Shown: in pieces, positions 12,955-26,436 of the stretch
How the letters are laid out: each line of letters begins with the position of its first letter
Position numbering within the stretch: the stretch's first letter is position 1
Notes under the pieces: generated by a model
Seen by the model: only the letters and a program-made list of their open reading frames with translations
Database searches by the model: none
Told to the model about the DNA's origin: nothing
Assembly: GCF_018812025.1 (NCBI RefSeq)
Contig: NC_063050.1
Coordinates: 12,875,037-12,939,036, forward strand
DNA from: Megalobrama amblycephala
Lineage: Eukaryota > Chordata > Actinopteri > Cypriniformes > Xenocyprididae
Length of the DNA: 64,000 nt
Direction of reading: 5' to 3'
Made by a program: the position numbers and the translations under genes

Positions 12955-15900
12955 TCAGAGATTTTCATAGAGTTGCTGTGACCTGCCCATGTTGAAGTGT
13001 ACATTCTCACAGACTGAATATCTTTGGCTCTTTGGGACTTCAGTTTTGAGAGATTTCATCTGAGTGCTCTTGTCTGTGTTAGGATGCTCATTCTCGTACA
13101 CACAGTCTTCCTGCATCAAGAAAGCAAAAGCGCACTAATAATATATCTGCTGAATCATTGCACAATAATACGTTTATTTTTAAGGTCACTGAGCGACTTC
13201 TTTGGCATCACTCACCTGTTCATCTCTGCTTTCATTATGCTTGTTGACAGGCATCACACTGCCTGTGGAAATATCCAAGCAAAGAATCAGTAAGGGTTTT
13301 ATTCAATTGTATTTTAAAAATGCATTGTTCAAATTTTTCTATTGTTTTAAATTATGCTGATAGTAGTGTTTATTTATGTGCTTGTACTTGCTGATGTCTT
13401 GACTTTTTTCCTGTAAAGATGAACAGCGACCAATCCAACAACAAATATGATCACTGTTATGACAGAGCCACCGACAGCATATAGTATGTACACTGTAATT
13501 TTCAAGGATGCTGAGGAAGAGATAGAAAGATTGTTTTTGTATTATTAAAAAAAGTCATTCAGTTGTGTTTTGAGTAATGTAGACCTGTGTATAGGGTGTC
13601 TTATTTTGGGCTAACTTTTCCTTAATGTCTAGGAAAATAAACTGAATTAAATAAGAATCTAATGAGGAAGTTGCCTGTTACCTGCATCAGGGCTTGCTGT
13701 GGTAGACAGAGTTTCTGAACGTGCCGCTGGGGTAATTGTGTGTAAATGTCTGGAAGTTTTTATGACTTTGTGTGGTTTTGTGATGCTTTCACTTCGATCT
13801 GGGAGAAGAAAACATTAACGTCGGTAAAAAGAGAGATACTGCAAAGAGACATCAGAATGACAGAGCCTTTCAATCATCCCATAATCTGTTCAAATACAGA
13901 TACAGTATATACTGATGAGCTCAGTGTTGCCTGTTGTTGACGATGAGGTTATGAATGAATTTTTTGTTGTGGAAAATGAAGATCTTACCGCTGGTCTAAT
14001 CCTAATTTAGGAGTCACTCTCATACTCTTCCTGGTCAAAAATGGCCAAAACACCTCAAATGTAACTTTTTATTTTTATTTTTTTTTTCATTAAAGGAGTC
14101 ATGAATTGAGAAATCAGTTTTGCCTTGATCTTTTGATATATGAAGTCATTGTACTATAAAGATATCCTGTAAGATTCAGAACTCAAAACTTCCTCATTAG
14201 TCCAAAACTAGCTTTTATTGACACCAAGACCAGAAAACAACTCGTTTTGGATTTTATCACATTATTATGTCTTAGTGCGAGAAAAGGTCGCCTCTGCAGA
14301 AGAATATTAATGCCTACATCTACATCATTGCTTTTTTAGCTCCGCCCACCGATATGTGCATGTCATATAGTATTAAATACAAGACAGACCCAAACACAAG
14401 ATTACTCCAACAACAAAACCATAGAGATGCATGTTATTCATGTTATTTAAAACATAATACTGCAAATGAAAATGTATATGTTTTTCACTTTATCGAAAAT
14501 GATGAACGACAGTGTGACAAACAATGGTAGATGCATTCATAATTGGATGAAAAATGAAAAGTTGTTAAGAATGTTTCTATTTGTTTTGTTGCATGTTTGT
14601 GTATAATAGTTATTAACATGTCGATGAGGGTTTTTCTACTTCATTAAAACAATACCAAATAGATACCTTTATATACTTTCAGGTTGACTTTCTGATATGT
14701 GTCTATTCCAACTCTATCCACTCCACACCAGTAAATCCCAGAGTCTGATCCCTGTAGATCAGTGATGGTCACGGTGAAGATTCCTGTCCTAGAATCCTTT
14801 ATTGTGTATCTTGCTTTTGGTGACCGGTCAGATTTAACTAAAATATCTCTGTATCCACATGGATCTCTGCAGAAATACTTAATGTTGGTTGAAGCCCAAT
14901 TATAAGAACAAGAAATGATGATGTGTTTTCCACTGTATCCATATATCTTAATTTCATCTGATGCCCCAAATTCTGCTGAATAAAATACAAAAAGAGTCAT
15001 TAATTGTCTAAAAAAAATCAAACATACTGTGAGATTTACATGTAAAACCTTTGCTTAAATGTCTAATTTAAACTACCCTATAGACATTTTACATTCCCAG
15101 AACATTCCAAAGGCGATCACAGTGTGGAGTTCTTTGGGTTCTAAGGGTTGGGGGATGTATTTTAGTGGACCTTCAGGATGTTCTGGGAATATTTAGGGGA
15201 CTATTACTATAGGACGTTCTCTGTAGGTCTCTACACTACATTTCCATAATGCTTGCAGGACCTTTAGTCCTTCTATCATGTTTACTTAATGTTTTCAGAA
15301 CCTTTGGCAACATTACAGGAACCTTTAGGGGACCATAATGATACTGCAGTATTTCTTTAACACTGGTTCTTTGTCTTGCAGATCCTTAATCAGGCATAAG
15401 CACTGTGTGTTCAAGCTTAAGACATTCAAAGATAAAATACAAAGCTGACAGACTCGCAATGCAATGAACATCATTTACAGTAATACAGGGAAGTTCTTGT
15501 AAGCTGAAGTCATGTTCTACTGTGTCATTTTGAAAGCTCTGCGTAAGGAACAATGGCTTCTGGTGCAGCACCGGAGGTAAATAGGCGGCCTGAGGAAAAA
15601 TGCAGAAGTGACTGTGCATAGAGTCCATTGGGACGTATATGTCGGCCAAGACCTTTGTGATTGGTTTAAAGCAACGCCAGGTATCTAATGGTCCACAAAT
15701 ATAGGGAAATGACAGAGAGCAAGGATTTACTATTTGATTGTAATTTATTTTTTTATTACTATTTTATGAGAACTTTGCATTTCATCTAGGTGAAATGGCT
15801 GCTTCTTAACCAATTTCCAAATGGGTCAGGAATGCAGCGCTTTCCTGAATAAAGCATCCCCATCTAACTAGCGGAACCATATAGGAGCGTATTGTTAACG

Positions 15901-16464
15901 TCCCAAATGTCCTCTTTGTTACGTTCTTATGTGACCACAGAATAACCAAAATAGAACGTCCCCCTAAAGTCAAATGCGGAACCTTGAACTTTAGAACTTT
16001 CATTACCAAAAGAGGACGTTTTAAGAACATTGCTAATGTTCTGTAAAGGTTTAGAATTTTCGTCACCTTTTGAGAACTTTTAGGGAACGTTGCACAAGGT
16101 CATGAGAACGTCCCCTCCTATATGGGTATGAACTAAAGTTTTTGTATTTTCAAGATTGTGAAACACAAGGAAATGTTATGTTGTAAAATTAAGAAATATT
16201 TCAGATTCTACACTATTTCTAGGTGACTAATCGAATGTTGGTAAATAAGTGTGATTTGTGTGCATGTTGGACTAGAATTGACTTTTCTTGCTCCGAAACA
16301 CAAAGGTGATTTGCAATGAGTTTAAACTAAGAACTGTGCATTTAAAAGTACTTTTTGTGCAAATTATATTTGACCGTACTGTAGAACGAGGTCAAAGTAT
16401 AAAATAACAACTGACCTGACAGAAAGATCCAGACCCACAGCACATTAAAGGTCTTCATTTTCAT
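12955..16464 (-). CDS. CD300/CMRF35-like Ig receptor, gene C; tail with YEN motifs
   Basis: Complete and open, 265 aa. Minus-strand exons: 16416-16464 (signal; a second in-frame ATG at 16456-16458), 14667-14972 (V-set Ig), 13682-13798 (stalk), 13388-13510 (transmembrane), 13216-13262 and 12955-13110 (tail, stop 12955-12957). The Ig exon has YGYSGK, ISCSYNW, KYFCRDPC and DSGIYWCG. The helix (LYAVGGSVITVIIFVVGLVAV) has no acidic or basic residue, so there is no DAP12-type pairing charge. The tail has Tyr219 (VYENE), Tyr245 (RYSVC) and Tyr262 (LYENL) near the C-terminus. Y-x-N is the known Grb2 SH2 motif, and YENL also fits a half-ITAM or YxxL sorting signal. No canonical ITIM. Likely role: leukocyte receptor with adaptor-recruiting or endocytic tail (inference). 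Confidence 0.88.
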
Positions 16465-16799
16465 CAGTACTCTTGAGTCTCCAGGCATCTGTATTTGTCA
16501 TGACTCAAATACCGTCTGCTAAAAATGCAACCTACTTTCAGTGCAGAGTTGCTAAATGTATACCACTATTCACGCCCATCTTTAAATAGAGAAATGACTT
16601 CTTGTTTTCACACTTCAAGTGTACACGTTAACCATTTTGCACACATGTAAGGTACAGTAAGTCTTGGTGCTTGCTTTTGTAATTTGAATGAGTTTTTGGA
16701 TATTGGGAATGCCTGAAGAGTATGCATAAGTACATGATAAGCCTTACTTTTGGAATAAGACTCAGACACATTCTACAGTCCAACAACCCAAAGGTATAT

Positions 16800-16805
16800 T
16801 TTATT
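16800..16805 (-). terminator. polyadenylation signal of gene D
   Basis: AATAAA on the minus strand, about 80 bp after the gene D stop codon. It is the closest such hexamer to that stop, in a spacer of only about 420 bp before the gene C start. Confidence 0.5.
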
Positions 16806-16885
16806 ACACAACATTCAGATTCAGACATTCAGACCTCAACTACTTATAGCAAACTCACATTTCACAGCCTAATGATATGAACACG

Positions 16886-17353
16886 TTAAAGAGTAGCTTT
16901 TGAAAAATGCACAGTGTCGTAGGTTACTTTGTCTTCTGACCCAATAATTGTACTTGGTGTACAACCTTTAGCATGTATACTAATGGCTGAATATGCAACT
17001 GAATCTACACTATCAGCATTGGAATTTGGAGTTTGTTTGCAGCTGGTCTCTGGTGAAATGGTGATGGTGGAGTATAGGGGAGGATCTTGGATTTGATTGG
17101 CTGCCAGACTTTTATTGACAGTAGAATAAATGGTGACATTTGTGTATGCATCGATCTGCCGTTGACTCTTTGTGATCTCCTCGTAATCACCATCAGGCTG
17201 TGGATTCAGTGATGTTTATTATAATGTGAATAAAGAAACAAACTGACTACTTTTTTATAATACAGAAATAAGAGTATTGGGGCATTTAATTGCACTATTT
17301 AAAACATTAACTTAAACTCTACTGCTACTACTTTCTAATGAATGATGCTTTTT

Positions 17354-17396
<43 letters not shown>

Positions 17397-20300
17397 TGTT
17401 AAGTAAGTTCACTACTGTATATATCAGTAAATAAATATACTACACAAATGTCCACTAGAAGGCAATATCTGTATATTCCCCTATGATAATGAGATTATAT
17501 AGGTTCTATTCAACTTGGAAAGTTGGAATTTCACATGTTCTGCTTGAGAAAAGTGCTGTAAAATTGAACATAACTTAAAGTTGTATTTCCAACTTGGAAA
17601 CTTGTGTAAATTCAACTCTTTTTGCCAAGATGTATGAATCACGTGAACACAAACTCAGTGGGTTAATTTTGAACACTGTTGGTAAACATTCATTTTTATT
17701 CAAATAAAATGCAATAATGAGTCAACATTTCCCCATTGCATGATGACAAACTAGTTTTGCAAATGTTTGCAAGGATGGGTTTGCTTGCATAGCATTGTTA
17801 ATTATTCATTATTTGGTACCTAAAAGACTTTGTTGACAGTCAACTAGAAAGCTGATGGTTGCACTGCCATTTTGTTTTCTTGTGCTGTATGCCGTCTTCT
17901 GAGCTTTGTGTATTCTAATGCCTTAACAATCGGAATTTGGAGATATCAAGTAATATCCAACATCCGTGTTTGGATGAAACATCCCAGCTAACAGAATTTT
18001 GTTATAAGAACTTTCTCTAAATATTCAGTGTTGGTTCTGGTAACCTAAAAAACGTCCAGTTTTCTTGACATTAGAGGAACGTTTTTTATAAGGTATAATG
18101 TTCCTCAAATGTTCTTTTAACTTAATTTTGATTTACAATGTAACATTCTAGGAACATTGATTTATAACATTCTAAAAACTTAAAAATATTAATTTTCTGT
18201 AATGTTAGTAGAATGTTATTTAAAGGTTAGTATGATGTTCCTAAAACATGATACTTTGATTGTTAACACTGGGAGAAAGAGAAGTAAGAACACTTAAGAA
18301 CTTTATAAGAACTCAATAAGAACTTTCTTCAGCTACAGCCTTATATGAACTGAAGATAAAAGACATTTCACAAGTTCACATATCCATATAATAAAATAGA
18401 GTAAAGATATGCGTATTTGGCATGCTGTCCGAGGAGAGGGCTCCGAGCTCTGAATTTTGGACCGAACCCAGAGTACTCCCCCCGGATGTGATAATGAGAG
18501 ATAGAACTAGAAGTGAGGAGGTAAGTCTGCTGAATTTATACCTCTTTACATTGGTTGAGTTGATTAACTGTATGTTCTCCACCTGTGCTAATTAGGTTAA
18601 TTATCTAACTGTTTCGTCAATCATTTTTTGGGTCTTTATCGACCCGGATCTATATCTAACACGGAAGGATCTCTACCTGTCGCGATAATATAAAACTCCA
18701 CTGATATTAGAGTAACAATTACAGAAGACTAAAATAAATCATATTTTGTTACCTTTTGGAGCTTGAAAGGGCTCGGTTTGAGCATGTTTTATGCCATCAC
18801 CACTGTCCTCGTCAGAGCTCATTTCCCAGTAAATTCAGCAAATAATGGGCTAGTTTTATGTTTGAGGTCATGAATATGAGCCCATTCGTGAATCTCAAAC
18901 GTATTCTCAAAACTATATCATTTTCAACATCTTCAAAATCAATATTTCGATCGCTAACAACTTCACCAGATCAATCCAGTAACAGTTACAGTGATATTTG
19001 ATTGCGTTCAGTACTTGCTTTGCAGTAAATCGCTGAGCCATTTCATGTTTTTCTTATTTCGTTTTCTGTCTGAATGAGTCGTCACTTCAGCATTGTGTAT
19101 CAGACATTGCCACCTTGTGGAATAAAGGTGAATTGCACATATTCCATCATCTAAGATTCAATTATTGTTGTGCAGAAAAAAATATACGTACACTCATACA
19201 CACCTCGAGTCGTTAGCGACCCTATGCAATTTTTACAAAAAATGAATACAAAATACGCATTCTTTTATAATTTTATGATTTTTTTCTTGTTATATTCTTT
19301 ATAATGAACTGACTGAGGAATACCAAGAAGGTTGAAAACCTAACTTTAAAAAATGAACGAGGAGGAGGGTAGTGAATGACGTCCCGGGTCACTAAAGACC
19401 CGAGGTATGCATTTAAGGGTTAATAAAACGTCATTAAATCTCTGAAGATCTGATTAAACAACTCCACAAACAGCATTACCAGCTTCACTTATTACTAACC
19501 AGACTGACTTTATTTCTGTCACACGTCTACAGAAGTTCTTCTTGAGAATTAACAGAGGTTTAGATGTTGATGTCTTATTGAAAATGTTTGGTTTGAGGTC
19601 ACCAACATGGAGATCATAATTTGCATTAGTTGAGCTCTTGACCCTTGATTTTGTTGAGTTGCTTCTTTATCAGCGATTGCAGGTGTTTTCAGAAAACATT
19701 TCTGAACATTCAAGAACATATGATGAACATTATACCTTATAAAAAACATTCCTCTAACATCAAGAAAACTTTTTTACATTCCCAGAACCAACACTGAATA
19801 TTTAGAGAACGTTCTTAAAACGAAATTTTGTTAGCTGGGATGGTATAATTTAATACTTGAGCATTTCTTAGTGCAGTATGCTTTTCAAATAATCCTATAA
19901 ACCAAGAAATAAATTAATATAAATAAAAACACACTATTGTAAATACACATACTTACCTCTGTGGAACATGTGGTGCCTTGGATTTCAGCTTCATCTTAAG
20001 TTGGAAAGAGGGAAACACTTTAGTAGACAGAGTATAGACTGCATTTAAAAAATGCAATGTATTGGTACTTACCATTGGAACTGTGTGACTTTCTTATGTG
20101 AATATTCCATACACATAGAACCACTGCAGATATAATCACCATCACAGACAGAGTGATGGCTGTGAATATCAGAGGACCTAAAACATACAGAGACAGCCTG
20201 TGTACGCTGTGAGCCAGACATGTCCAATTCTGCTCCTGGAGGGCACTGTCCTGCAGAGTTTAGCTCCAACCCCAATTAAACACACCTGAACTAGCTAATT

Positions 20301-23300
20301 AAGGTCTTAGGCTATAAAAAAAAAAAAAAAAAAAAAAAACAGATAAAAAACAGAACTGGTGCCGCGTTCATTCCGTAAGTCGAATTTGGAAGGCATAGGA
20401 CATACGGCGTAAGCTTTTTGAAGAATACGGAAAGTGGAAGCACGTGCAAGGCAATCATTTGCATTTATAAAACATATACATTTACATTTTATTTTCAAAA
20501 ATGACCGATCGTTTCACTAGATAAGACCCTTATTCCTCATCTGGTATCATTGAAAAGCTCTTTGAAGCTGCACTGAAAGTGTAATTTTGACCTTCAACCG
20601 TCAGGAGGCCACTGAAGTCCACTATAAGGAGAAAAATCCTGGAATGTTTTCATCAAAAACCTTAATTTCTTTTCGACTGAAGAAAGAAAGACATGGACAT
20701 CTTGGATGTCATGGGGGTGAGTAAATTATCAGGAAAATTTTATTTGAAAGTGAACTAATCCTTTAATAAGCCTTTATCTGAACGGGTTCTGCTGTGCTCT
20801 AAATCACTCACAAATCTTATGATAATTTGATAATCTCCATTCAGTTTTCACACAATATTAGTTGTTTTCATGCCTTTTGCACTGCATTGCACCATTTCAT
20901 GCTTTTCATCTTCAGAAAGATCTTTCTTCTTCCCCATATTGCATGAGAACTGTGACTTGCTTAATAATGTGGAACAACCTCTAAGTAGGGTTTCCATAGA
21001 CCTGGCAAATTGTTTTGTCTGAGATTGATACCAGTTATCTAAAAAGACATGGATAAATAAACAAGCAAACATTTTCTTAGAAAAACTAAAACCTGAATGT
21101 TTATTCTACTGAAATCTTACTGATACGTCACTTGCATAATAATTTGGAACACTGTGTATTGCTGTGGTCACAAATACATGGAAGCTGGAGCAGCTGAATA
21201 GGTATGTGTTCTCTCTTTATGTGAAATGGTAAATGCCAGTTTGATTCAGCATGATTGATGTACACTACTGACACATTAATTTATGAATTACTGTCACTGT
21301 AACATTTTTTTATAGTAATACATTGGTCAAATATCAATGCTAGAATCCTAAGTCTTTAAGCGAAGACCAAACGTTCACTTCTGTCATGCTCATTTTGAGA
21401 TCCAGCTAGTTTTCAGTCAGTTCAGTCTATGGAGGCATGTTAAAGGTTGTTTTTTTGGGGAAGTGCTGTGGGGCTATAGGCCCGATAGAGGAAACACAGC
21501 TTGATTTTGGCCTCGGTGCTTGAGGTTCGAGGCAATTGGCCCCACCCGGCACTTTGTTAGCCCTGGCTCGCACTGGCCCGACAGTGGAAAAACTGCTTTG
21601 CACAGTTACTGTTAAACGGCAAACCTTTTTATTTTAGTTTGTGTTGGAGTCTGTGCATTTGTTGACGTTAGTGGGCTTCATCTCTAAGCTAATGTTGTTG
21701 CTGTAGCAATGGAAGAGAGTCTCTCGTAGTGAATTTTAACATCATATCCTTTTGATGTTCACATGAAAACTAGTCTTCAGGCTTTCATAGACAACCTAGT
21801 AAGTCAGGGAAGGTCTTGTTTTTTTTTTGTTTGTTTTTTTTTTTGTTACGAGCTGTTCACACATTGGCAATAAAAAAAATAATTCATGAAAATTCTTACA
21901 TATAGCCCCTTTAAGTTTTTTTTGTCAGCTGTTTTCAAAGCGAATGGAAGCATTTTTTTTTTTTTCTGTTTTTACCATATTTGACCAAAACACGAAATGC
22001 TCTTGTTGACATCATATGGTCAACGTGTGAACGTAATGCGTGATTGGAACTCACTGAGGTCAGAAGTGGGACAACACACCTTGGATATTCCCACATCCAT
22101 CCCGACTCGATTGCGGCATTACTACCAGTATTAGACACTTCTAGACAGGTGTGTTGAGGTTAAACTCTGCAGGACAGTGGCCCTCCGGGAGCAGGTACGA
22201 ACACCCCAGCTGTAAGTCACGTGAGCGTATAAGGATTTGTATGTTAAATGCAGGGTTTTTAAGTGCTGTGTGTATGATGGACAAAAGGGGTAGACATAAT
22301 TATAAGCTTGCCTTGTCAGACACATTGTAAATGCAAAACGTTTCTTGTCTTGTCACATTCAGCTATGAGTTACATGAATCAAATGTATATTATACCATAT
22401 TTTACAATCAAAACAGTGACATTTAAAAAAAAGTTGGATATTACTCTCGGTCGTTCAGCATTCCTCTCGTAAAACAGTTAAATATTAATGTTTTGCTGCT
22501 ACTTTCCATGCACTCTTTCAGAGGTAAAACTAATGCGTTGTGCTGGAATTCATACTCGTCTTCTGTAAGACCTGCCTTCTTTGATTTGATTGGCCATCTC
22601 ACTTATTTTGACATTGACGAGCGCTGAGACAGAGTAACCTAAAAACTTTAAAACTTTTTGTCATCCAAATAACAAAGAGAGCTGCGCGTAATGAAGTGCA
22701 GCAGAGTAGCATCAAGAATATAAAATACTGAAGGACAATTTGGCCATTTCTCATTTTTGGGGAGACTTTGGGGAGTCTCTCTAAATGTCTATGGTGGCTA
22801 TATATCTAACATACATTTAATACAGTTGTTCTACATTTAAAATTTTTAATAAACAACTGCTATACAAAGAGTCAAAAAACATCAGCCTAACTTACCTAAT
22901 GCAGAGGAAGCCACCTCTTTTCGTTAGAGGCCCCTCTCCTTTAGTTGTGGGTTTATTTAAAAAAAAACGATGAATAAATATCCATTTAGTTAGCCTGCTA
23001 TTAAGAATATGCCTAAACTATAGCGGGAACAGAACGAGAAGTGTGTCATCTCGCGTTCCACCGTTTTTTTAGTATAGTATTTAAAAATGATTTAGCCCTA
23101 CTTTACTCATTCTACTCACTAAAATATTATAAGACAAATAAAATGAGAAAATGTGAATTCTATAAATAATTTTTTATTTTATGCATAGTTCCCACAAAAT
23201 CATAAATGTCTATGGTCTGGCAATGCCGAACAATGCCGTATATGCCGTCTCTCTGTGTGCGTGTGTGTGTGTGTGTGTGTGCAGAGAAATATTTGAAGAG

Positions 23301-24889
23301 AAAGACTCACCAGATTGTGTGTTTTCATAAACTGCTGGTTTAGATGAAACAACAGGACCTTTAAATTAATTTACAAGAGGAACAACATCATCTCTAATCT
23401 GTTCAGATACATAAATAAATACACATCGTGTTACCTGTTGTTGAAAATGCGTTGGTTATGTTGTCATCAGGTGACGGAGATGTGGAGGATGAACTTGCTG
23501 TTGTGGAAGATTGAGAATCCCAACTTTCCCCTGGTTCAGGAGATATGTGTCAGTTTGCTTTTTTGTGTAAGTGTGTAATAGTTATTAACATGCAGATGAG
23601 TATTTTACACTCTATTAAATCTACACCAAATGCATCATTATAACCTTTAGATACTTTCAGGTTGACTTTCTGATATGTGTCTATTCCAACTCTCTCCACT
23701 CCACACCGGTAAATCCCAGAGTCTGACTCCTGTAGATCAGTGATGGTCACATTGAAGGTTCCTGTCCCAAAATCCTCCAGTCTGTATCTCCCTTCAGGTG
23801 ACCGGTCAGATTTAACTAATATATCTCCACATGGATCTCTGCAGAAATACTTTATGTTGGTTGAAGCCCATTTATGAGAACAAGAAATGATGATGTGTTT
23901 TCCACTGTATCCATATATCTCTGTAGCTGAAATCCCAATTCCTGCTTAATGGAATAAATCGCATAAAATGTGTCATACACAAGGGACATGTCATTCTCAG
24001 TTTTTTGCCTGATATTTTAATATTGAATTATTGTGATGTAGATCGGTGCATATAACATGATGGCATATGTGTGCTGTTGTAGGGACACAAAAAACAGATG
24101 TTATAAGATGTTAACTTATTTTTGACAATCTTTGATAAAACTATCAAATTCGATAGTTTTGGGTACAAGAAGTTTATTTTGTCTACACGTTGACTGTTAA
24201 ATAAAAAAACATATGCAGTGGGATCAATCAAATATGACCAATATGACCACATTTGATGTGATGGACTGCCCCATGTTACGGTGTGACTTCCTTCTCTTTT
24301 ATAAGGTTCCATTTGTTAACGTTAGTTAATAACAATACATTTGTTAAAGTATACGGCCAAAAAATTTGGCAGTGTCATACATTTTGTGTTTTGTAAAATG
24401 TGCTGCTTCAGTTGTCGTTGATTATTGTTTCTAGATTATTCATTTATTATTTTGAAAATTTATGAAATGCTTAGCATCCCCAGGAAAACGTGAAAAAAAA
24501 AAAAATAAAAAAAATTACAAATACTGAAGCAGCAAACTTTGCCAAACATAAAATTGATATCACTGTCAGTACTTTTGACCAAAGCTGTATTTATTAATAT
24601 TTGTTAATGTTAGCTAATAAAATGACATCTGCTCATCATTAGTTCATGTTGGTTCAGGTCCATGGTTTTAAAAAATACTTTTTCTCATGATGTCTTTTGT
24701 GAAAGCAAATTGATTGTGTCTTTTGACTATACATGAAGAGTCATGAAGCATAACAAAACCAGTAACTGATTTTTAGTAGAAACCAATATGTCCTAAAGAC
24801 AATGTTACTAAATGTGACAAAACAACAATATAGACACAGAGAAACTCACCTGACAGACAGATCCAGATCCCAAAAACACAGAAGGACAT
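16886..24889 (-). CDS. CD300/CMRF35-like inhibitory Ig receptor, gene D, with ITIM/ITSM tail
   Basis: Complete and open, 311 aa. Minus-strand exons: 24850-24889 (signal, MSFCVFGIWICLSG), 23645-23941 (V-set Ig), 23435-23530 and 23311-23358 (Ser/Thr stalk), 20073-20177 (transmembrane), 19957-19994, and 16886-17197 (103-residue tail plus stop). The Ig exon has YGYSGK, KYFCRDPC and DSGIYRCG. The helix (FTAITLSVMVIISAVVLCVW) is uncharged. Tail tyrosines: Tyr213 (YEEI, Src-SH2 type), Tyr226 (YTNV, Grb2 type), Tyr232 (TIYSTV, ITSM), Tyr250 (PLYSTI, near-ITIM), Tyr277 (VAYSAI, ITIM), Tyr301 (VTYDTV, ITIM). By family knowledge, such tails recruit SHP phosphatases and dampen leukocyte activation. The Ig-exon donor is GTTATA, weaker than in its sisters. 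Introns are swollen by repeats. Confidence 0.88.
17988..19840. repeat. 1.85-kb inverted-repeat element in gene D
   Basis: The left end TCCCAGCTAACAGAATTTTG is mirrored by AAATTTTGTTAGCTGGGA at the right end. The next bases (about 80 on each side, including AATATTCAGTGTTGG) also pair. It sits between the last two tail exons of gene D. About 19420-19640 inside it resembles the arm seen again near 59650-59880. Confidence 0.75.
20520..20765. repeat. single arm of the 3172-3924 element family
   Basis: It carries AAACCTTAATTTCTTTTCG, the GGGGGTGAGTAAATTATCAGG block and the terminal CTAATCCTTTAA found in the right arm at 3172-3924. No matching left arm is close by, so it is a truncated copy. Confidence 0.6.
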
Positions 24890-26436
24890 TTTTGATGTTT
24901 AACCCTGTTATATTTCAACAGCACCACATTATATCAGTGGTTCCTTGTTCAAGTGACTTCTTTTACTCTTAGCACCCTTGAGTGCTCTCACTGGTGTACA
25001 AAGTCGTTATCATTGTTGAGGAAGTTTAAACGCTTGTCTAAATTTACATTTTTTTTTTAAACTAGCAGAACACCTCATAAAAGTACATACTTGCAGATAC
25101 TTCCTCATTTTTTAACAGTTGATGTGTGTGAACACAGTTCTGCGCTCAATGTTTGTGCTTCCTGTCAATAAGATTTGACCTGGGCAATCTGATCCAAGAT
25201 CAGTGTGAAAAAGCAGGGCACGCATTGATGTCAGCACGTCTGCAGACCACAGAAGAGTACTTGCATGTAAGAGTAAAACTAATGTCAGCTTGGTCCCTTT
25301 TTTCTCTGGCGGTGGATTTCATAACTACACCATCTGACTGCAAAGAACATCTTTATCTATTGACAGCCGTTCAAAAATATCTAAGTTTGGCAACATGTTT
25401 TGCAAACATTTCATTTTATTATAGATGTTTTGGAGGCTCATAACGGTGAGAAATTGACTTCTTTTCCTTCCTGTCTGTTGCATTTGAGGTCACAGCTTGG
25501 GTTTGTGTTCTTGCTAGGCCATCAGCTTCAGTGTTGTCATTTTCATGCAGCTCCGTAGCCAGTAGTCACATGACATTCGGGCTTTGTGTCATTCTGAGAA
25601 ACTCTAATTTGAATGTATGTGTATGTGTGTGTGGTTTAACCTCTCAAGCATTTCCATGTACATACTGATAAACATAATGACCACATCCTCTGATGAGCAT
25701 ATTGGTATTATTAACTCTCATGCAGATAAGGAACCAGTGGTGGTTGTCAGTTGTTGTGGATCACATTTAAGCCAGGTAGTTTGATCTTAGATCAGTCTGA
25801 AAGAAAAGAACCTGTTCTCTGTGGCTTTCATGTGAGCGTTAGTAAGCCAGTTGGGCACATGCAGTACAGATCAGTAACACTTCTCAAATAATTTACTGCA
25901 AACCATGGGCTGCCAGAACATTGGTGGAACTCACTGGCCCCTAACATGTTTATGTTCTGACAAAGTGCTTATGATTTGTGCGGATGAAAAAAAGAAAAAC
26001 ACTGGGTGGATTTTTATCATTATAGGGTGGTTGTGTAGAGACACTGCAACAAACATTTATGTCCAAACACCATGTGAAAGTGAATTTTGAATCCAATGTC
26101 CCCTTTAACCGAGTGAGATGTTGAAATATTGGATATTTTACTCTAGTTGTACTGGTTGTACACAAGACATTTTTGTACACTGGAGCATTTGAATACTTCT
26201 TTTCAACAAACAACACATCCCTTTATTGGCTTGCAAATGATGCTCGAAAGATGGTCAGAATATTCCTGAAATTATGTAAATGATGTTTGACTAACGCCCA
26301 GCGTTAAAAGCCACAGTTTTTGTATAAGTGAAGGCTTTGTGTCGGAGGCCGCAGTGATCAGTTTACTGTTCAGAGGTTGACAGTGGACATTATTTCTTTT
26401 TAGAGCATTATCAATGTAAATCGCTTTCGGATTACA
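24890..26436. other. head-to-head spacer between gene D and the adhesion GPCR
   Basis: About 1.55 kb separates the two divergent start codons. I see no gene inside. GAGGAAGT-type cores occur near 25018-25026 and TTCCTC/TTCCTG cores near 25100, 25160 and 25466. It is the likely site of both promoters, but no TATA box or start site could be fixed by eye. Confidence 0.45.

Noticed and set aside
20848..21072. Minus-strand frame containing MGKKKDLSEDEKHEMV, reminiscent of a Tc1/mariner transposase N-terminus
   Set aside because: Only a short stretch resembles such a protein, no catalytic DDE part follows, and it ends in an intron of gene D. Not strong enough to call.
24028..24312. 94-codon minus-strand frame upstream of the gene D Ig exon
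   Set aside because: It lies in the first intron of gene D, shows no domain, and cannot be joined without breaking the clear signal-Ig splice.
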